This document shows positions 3,804 to 7,272 of a stretch of DNA of 7,272 bases, in pieces. Source of the DNA: Nitrospira sp. (lineage in GTDB: Bacteria > Nitrospirota > Nitrospiria > Nitrospirales > Nitrospiraceae). Below the pieces are notes generated by a model, which saw nothing but the letters and a program-made list of their open reading frames with translations, had not been told where the DNA came from and searched no databases. The stretch covers positions 1-7,272 of the forward strand of contig JANYAJ010000370.1 in NCBI GenBank assembly GCA_025361385.1, written 5' to 3'. The stretch's first letter is position 1. Each line of letters opens with the position of its first letter. The position numbers were made by a program, and so were the translations under genes.

Positions 3804-6128
3804 ATGATTTCCACACAGGTATCCCCTCCACCCATAGAGCCTGAGGCCATTTTTGCAGATGTCATTGTGCCTCGGCATCTGGCAGGTCCATTCACCTACC
3901 GCGTGCCATTGTCACTCCGTCCCACATTGCGCATTGGGCATCTCGTGCTTGTGCCCTTCGGACGATCGATGCTCCAAGGGGCGGTGATCGCCCTCTTCCC
4001 TGTTCTGCCCTACAACCTCGATCAGGCACGCCTCAAGGACATTCACTCGTTGCTCCTGGCGGGGGCCGCAACAGATGTGTCCTCGAACCTATTTGAACTC
4101 TCACGGCAGGTAGCCGAACAATATGTCGCGCCATGGGGACAATGCCTCAGGTTGGTGCTGCCGCCGGCGCCCAAACCACAAGCGCAGATCAGCTACTACG
4201 CACTGACGGAGCGAGGGAGGGCTGCCCATGTGGCTCGCGAGCCCTGCTCGGCAAAGGCTCGGGCATTGCTCACGAAGTTGGGAAAACAATCGATCGCACT
4301 TCGTCGACCGTCCCGCAGTTCTGTGACGGCTGATCTCTTGCAAGATTTTAAGGCTCGCGAATGGGTGGTGGAGGTCCAAGATCGGTCATCTGCTTCGGCG
4401 TCACCTCTCACCCAACTTTCCATTCAGGAAGGGCAAACCTCTTTCAACATCACCAGGCCACTGCTTCCTGACCCGGTCATGCCTTGGGCCGCGCCGCTGT
4501 TCCACGCGCTGAACAGCCAAGAAACTTCTCGGGTTCTGGTCCAGGCTCCTTGGACCGATCGATTGGGGTTGCTCCAGCAGGCCATCCGCCTCGTGCTCGA
4601 CCGTGGACAGACGGTCCTCATCCTCGTAGGCGAAGCAGAACGGGCCCAATGGATTGCACGGTTGATTCGTAATGACGGGAAGGGCATCTCCCCGGTCTGT
4701 GTCCATAGCGGTCTTTCAGACCAAGCCAAAGCCGCGCTGTGGGATCAGATTCAGCGGAAGGTCGCTCGAGTCATCGTGGGAACCCGTTCAGCCATCTTTC
4801 TCCCATTGACCACCATCGGAGTGATCTGGGTCGAGGGAGAAGAAGATGCGGCATTTAAAGAGGAACAGGAACCACATTACCATGCACGGGACGTGGCCTG
4901 GTCGAGAGCACAGACTGAGCAGGCCCTGCTGGTCCTGAGCTCTTCCCATCCCAGCCTTGAGACCAGAGCAGCAGTGGCACAACGCGGCATCGCGCTTCGC
5001 AAGCTTCTACCGCCTGATGCGAGACCGAGCCTGCAGATCGTTAATTTACGCGATCATGGTTATGGCACGGTGCTGAGCCAACCACTCGTTCGAGCGATCG
5101 AGCAGACGATCGGTCGTAAGGCCGGTGTCCTGTTGTTTCTCAATCGGAAAGGTTATGCCGGCGCCCTCGTCTGTCGTGACTGCGGCCAGGTCCCCCGCTG
5201 TCCTGCCTGTCGTGTCGCACTGATGTATTCCAGGCAGGCGAGCCGCCTGCACTGTTCCTACTGCGGGGCCGTGGCACCCATCCCCGAGACCTGCGGCACC
5301 TGCTCCGGCCCGCGCATGCAGTCGATCGGGGAGGGCACCGAACGGGTGGAAGAGGATGCGAAGCGACTATTTCCCCGCGCAACCGTGCTTCGGCTCGACG
5401 GAGACACCATGAAAAAACCGGCTCAAGCCGAGACCCTCTGGCGCAGGGTCGAACAAGGAGAATGGGACATTATTGTCGGAACACAATTGCTGCTACGGCG
5501 CGGACCTCTCCCTACCATAGGTCTCGTGGGAATTGTGCAGGCAGACGCAGGACTCAGCGTGCCGGATTTCCGATCTGCCGAACGCACCTATCATACACTC
5601 CTCGATGCAGTCAGCCTCGCCGCCTCAGCAGGGGCCGGTGGCCAGGTTATCATCCAGACCGCGCTCCCCTCTCATCATGCGATTCAGGCTGTAGTCCAGA
5701 ACGACGAATCCGTTTTTGTGTCGGAGGAGCTGTCCCATCGGACGGCATTGGAATATCCGCCGGCGGTCTATCTCATTGCCCTCCTCGTATCGGGAAATGA
5801 CGAGAATATGGTACGTGTCGCGGCCACCACATGGGTGGCCCGACTCATCGCTTGCGCGTCACCCTCCGTGGTGAAACCGGCAACCGCGGCCAAAGCCCCT
5901 TCAGCAGCTCAACCGATTGGTTGTTCTGACCGTCTTACCGTGCTAGGACCAGTTCCCTCTGCGGTGGCGAAACTCCGGGGACGGTATCGATGGCAGATTC
6001 TCGTGAAATCGCTCGAACGGGAAGCAGGGCTCGACGCGGTACGGACCACGGTCAAGGAATTGGAACGGACGTATCAGCGCCGGGCGATCAAGTTCGACGT
6101 CGACGTCGATCCGATCGAGATGTGCTAG
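3804..6128 (+). CDS. priA: primosomal protein N' (PriA), helicase site degraded
   Basis: PriA recognises stalled or broken forks and helps reload the replicative helicase; the classical enzyme is also a 3'-5' helicase. This 774-residue copy keeps the N-terminal DNA-binding domain (about 14-115, with VLVPFG), a winged-helix region to about 220, HSGLSD (301-306), VGTRSAIF (325-332) and YHARD (359-363). It also keeps eight zinc-binding cysteines (C457, 460, 466, 469, 484, 487, 497, 500), DFRSAER (588-594) and the C-terminal domain with LRGRYRWQILVKS. The ATPase site is lost. Walker A is replaced by QAPWTDRL (247-254), DEEH is EGEE (344-347), motif V reads LLLRRGPLP, and the GRAGR of motif VI is SLAAS (604-608). 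It should therefore act without helicase activity, as proposed for actinobacterial PriA. A Pro/Ala-rich insert lies at about 685-707. The ATG at 3804 is preferred over 3699, which lies in the hairpin and adds 35 unconserved residues. The frame is intact, so this is not a pseudogene. Confidence 0.93.
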   Translation: MISTQVSPPPIEPEAIFADVIVPRHLAGPFTYRVPLSLRPTLRIGHLVLVPFGRSMLQGAVIALFPVLPYNLDQARLKDIHSLLLAGAATDVSSNLFELSRQVAEQYVAPWGQCLRLVLPPAPKPQAQISYYALTERGRAAHVAREPCSAKARALLTKLGKQSIALRRPSRSSVTADLLQDFKAREWVVEVQDRSSASASPLTQLSIQEGQTSFNITRPLLPDPVMPWAAPLFHALNSQETSRVLVQAPWTDRLGLLQQAIRLVLDRGQTVLILVGEAERAQWIARLIRNDGKGISPVCVHSGLSDQAKAALWDQIQRKVARVIVGTRSAIFLPLTTIGVIWVEGEEDAAFKEEQEPHYHARDVAWSRAQTEQALLVLSSSHPSLETRAAVAQRGIALRKLLPPDARPSLQIVNLRDHGYGTVLSQPLVRAIEQTIGRKAGVLLFLNRKGYAGALVCRDCGQVPRCPACRVALMYSRQASRLHCSYCGAVAPIPETCGTCSGPRMQSIGEGTERVEEDAKRLFPRATVLRLDGDTMKKPAQAETLWRRVEQGEWDIIVGTQLLLRRGPLPTIGLVGIVQADAGLSVPDFRSAERTYHTLLDAVSLAASAGAGGQVIIQTALPSHHAIQAVVQNDESVFVSEELSHRTALEYPPAVYLIALLVSGNDENMVRVAATTWVARLIACASPSVVKPATAAKAPSAAQPIGCSDRLTVLGPVPSAVAKLRGRYRWQILVKSLEREAGLDAVRTTVKELERTYQRRAIKFDVDVDPIEMC

Positions 6129-6582
6129 GTGCGATCTTGTTCTGCTGAGGCGGCTCTACGTGCAATGCAGATGGAGCGCTGATGGGTAGATCGGTTGATG
6201 AAACGACGAGGGGTTGACCGATTCGCTTGAACAGCCCGTAGGAAAACGTGATCCAAAAGATTGCCGAAAAGAGGCCCGTCAGCACAGCCGAGAGAATCGT
6301 TCCCATCTGATCATCCGTCGGCTCTGTGGTCACTGCCCGGATCTGTACCATCGTCACAATGGGCCAGGCCAGACTCTCCAGCCCAATCAACAGAGTCGCC
6401 CAGGCCCAGACCAGTGCAATTGTCCGCCCCTGCCAGAGGAGAAAGCCTGCAACAGCCCCTGCGACGAGCACAATCCCCCAGGATGAGAACGAGTCCCACG
6501 CCAGCCAGGCACCCGCCGCCACGACAAGACTGCCCAGCAAGGCATTGAATTGAGGGCTCCACCATGTCGTGACCATATTCAC
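6088..6582 (-). CDS. four-helix integral membrane protein, unrecognised
   Basis: The 164-residue product has four hydrophobic segments at about 11-29, 35-51, 54-79 and 96-118. A polar stretch TTEPTDDQMGT lies between the third and fourth, and a soluble basic tail ends SRSDRRRRRT. It is rich in tryptophan near the helix ends. No family or catalytic motif was recognised. The start is GTG at 6580-6582, because GGAG (6590-6593) lies 7 nt upstream; the ATG two codons later would be 13 nt away. Its last 41 bp overlap the 3' end of priA on the other strand, and the arginine-rich tail is read from that overlap. A promoter match lies at 6612-6640, so it is probably transcribed apart from the response regulator gene upstream. 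Confidence 0.75.
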   Translation of the reverse strand: MNMVTTWWSPQFNALLGSLVVAAGAWLAWDSFSSWGIVLVAGAVAGFLLWQGRTIALVWAWATLLIGLESLAWPIVTMVQIRAVTTEPTDDQMGTILSAVLTGLFSAIFWITFSYGLFKRIGQPLVVSSTDLPISAPSALHVEPPQQNKIAPSTSRSDRRRRRT

Positions 6583-6611
6583 TACGATGCTCCGTGGATG
6601 ATGCGCGAGGC

Positions 6612-6640
6612 AGTGTGAATTCTGAAGGCCGGGTTGTCAA
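6612..6640 (-). promoter_or_regulatory. candidate promoter for the membrane protein gene
   Basis: On the minus strand a perfect TTGACA (6635-6640) is followed after 17 bp by CACACT (6612-6617), which matches the -10 box at only 3 of 6 positions. Transcription would begin near 6605, about 22 nt before the GTG start. The ideal -35 and spacing make it plausible despite the weak -10. No intrinsic terminator was seen between it and the response regulator gene. Confidence 0.4.
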
Positions 6641-6675
6641 TACGGGTCTGTCAGGGAGACGGAAACGATTGTGGT

Positions 6676-7047
6676 CTAGGCCTGCAATTCGGCCTGAATC
6701 GTCTCAATGAGGGTCTTCATCTCAAAGGGCTTCTGAAGGGTACGGTGTGCGCCAAGCATTTTGGCGACATCGAGAAAGTTGAGGATACCAATCATATCGC
6801 TCCCGCCGGTAATCGCGATGACTTTCACCTTTGGAAACTCCCTCCGCAACGTGGCGGTGGTCTCCAGACCATCCTGATCGGGCATCAAAATATCCATCAC
6901 GACCACGTCGGCCGGAGCCAGCCGATATTGCTGGAGCGCTTCCTTCCCGTCACGCGCTTCCATGACGTGAAAACCGGCCTGCTCCAATGTTTCGCGGATT
7001 AATTGACGGATTTGGTCTTCGTCATCGACGACAAGAATAGATGGCAT
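6676..7047 (-). CDS. single-domain response regulator (CheY-like receiver)
   Basis: A 123-residue phosphoacceptor protein with no output domain, acting through protein-protein contact in a two-component or phosphorelay pathway. All receiver landmarks are present: the acidic pair D8-D9 with E10 (ILVVDDED), phosphoacceptor D52 in VVVMDILMPDQDG, switch T80 in VIAITGG and K106 in LQKPF. It should therefore be phosphorylated normally. The ATG at 7045-7047 is chosen because MPSILVVDDE is the canonical start and GAGGAG (7052-7057) lies 4 nt upstream. The same frame stays open upstream to the window edge, but that extension is cysteine-rich and unlike a domain. No histidine kinase is visible in the window, so its partner is unknown. 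Confidence 0.92.
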   Translation of the reverse strand: MPSILVVDDEDQIRQLIRETLEQAGFHVMEARDGKEALQQYRLAPADVVVMDILMPDQDGLETTATLRREFPKVKVIAITGGSDMIGILNFLDVAKMLGAHRTLQKPFEMKTLIETIQAELQA

Positions 7048-7272
7048 CGCACTCCTCGACTTCGGTGAATGACTCCCACCTCGGTTCACCTCACGCAGTG
7101 TCTTCCAGAGAGGACCGCCTGACTTTATCATCTCCCTGATGGGCGGGCAAACAAACAATGTATCCCGACAGGATGCAAAGGCTCGACTAGAGCCGTTTAA
7201 CCCTGGCCTGCACCAACGTGTCGTCAGGCCTGACGCTTGACGAAGAAGGTGGCAGCTTGGGCGCGCCGTGAG
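7048..7272. other. upstream region of the response regulator; possible end of another minus-strand gene
   Basis: No complete gene is seen here. On the minus strand two frames enter from the right edge. One ends RAQAATFFVKRQA with TGA at 7224-7226; the other ends VRPDDTLVQARVKRL with TAG at 7187-7189. Either could be the C-terminus of a gene lying to the right, and neither is recognisable. The first faintly recalls the TFFVKLP ending of histidine kinases, which would suit a response regulator downstream, but 15 residues are too few to decide. A small hairpin GGCTC/GAGCC (7180-7194) and a 14-bp palindrome (7222-7235) also lie here. No clear promoter for the response regulator was found. Confidence 0.3.
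7222..7235. repeat. 14-bp perfect palindrome
   Basis: CGTCAGGCCTGACG is perfectly self-complementary with no spacer, so as DNA it could bind a dimeric protein; as RNA it would be a poor hairpin. It lies about 175 bp upstream of the response regulator start, too far for a core promoter operator. On the minus strand one half is preceded by a near copy, CGTCAAG then CGTCAGG. The function is unknown. Confidence 0.35.

Noticed and set aside
5462..5800. 112-codon plus-strand frame within priA
   Set aside because: It is an out-of-frame shadow of priA, Arg- and Ser-rich with no domain, while the priA frame is continuous and conserved here.
3804..6128. priA as a pseudogene because its motifs are lost
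   Set aside because: There is no frameshift or internal stop, and zinc cysteines, DNA-binding segments and the C-terminal domain are preserved, which implies continuing selection.
7048..7272. Longer response regulator, or fusion, using the open frame upstream of 7047
   Set aside because: The extra residues are Cys- and Arg-rich without a domain, and the ATG at 7047 has a GAGGAG site and begins exactly at the receiver fold.
1..7272. CRISPR arrays, insertion sequences, tRNAs, toxin-antitoxin or defence genes
   Set aside because: I looked on both strands and saw no periodic repeats, transposase, tRNA-like cloverleaf or defence protein motif.

Overview
The window looks like ordinary chromosome of a moderately GC-rich bacterium, most likely a member of the Nitrospirota (Nitrospira-like). 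That is an inference from the protein sequences: unfused nuoB, nuoC and nuoD, an OmpA-like protein with FlgT-type beta repeats, and a PriA with a ruined ATPase site. There is no rRNA or marker gene to settle it. No insertion sequence, prophage, CRISPR array or tRNA was seen.

Layout. (1) Bases 1-1540, minus strand: the start of a complex I operon in the order nuoA, nuoB, nuoC, nuoD, tightly packed. nuoA and nuoB overlap by 10 bp; the later gaps are 16 and 8 bp. nuoD is cut by the window edge after 36 codons. (2) Bases 1541-2156: a 616-bp divergent intergenic region. It holds a candidate nuoA promoter with 22-bp-spaced repeats upstream, a candidate plus-strand small RNA with its own promoter and terminator, an opposing 69-codon reading frame with promoter and ribosome binding site, a weak 47-codon frame, and a strong extended -10 promoter for the next gene. 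(3) Bases 2157-3686, plus: a secreted or periplasmic protein with two FlgT-like repeats, an OmpA/MotB peptidoglycan-binding domain and a Pro/Ser/Thr-rich tail. (4) Bases 3687-3803: a 20-bp-stem hairpin, then a promoter whose -10 box lies 5 bp before an ATG. (5) Bases 3804-6128, plus: priA. All eight zinc-binding cysteines are present, but helicase motifs I, II, V and VI are degraded. (6) Bases 6088-6582, minus: an unrecognised four-helix membrane protein whose 3' end overlaps priA tail to tail. (7) Bases 6676-7047, minus: a single-domain CheY-like response regulator. (8) Bases 7048-7272: mostly non-coding, perhaps with the end of another minus-strand gene at the edge.

How the genes relate. 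NuoA-D belong to one respiratory complex: NuoA is a membrane-arm subunit, and NuoB, C and D form the quinone-facing connecting module. The remaining genes are functionally separate: envelope structure, replication restart, an unknown membrane protein and phosphorelay signalling. Most appear to have their own promoter. The observations most worth following are the helicase-dead PriA, its probable leaderless start, and the structured small-RNA candidate in the nuoA/ompA intergenic region. Nothing here is convincing as a wholly new system.
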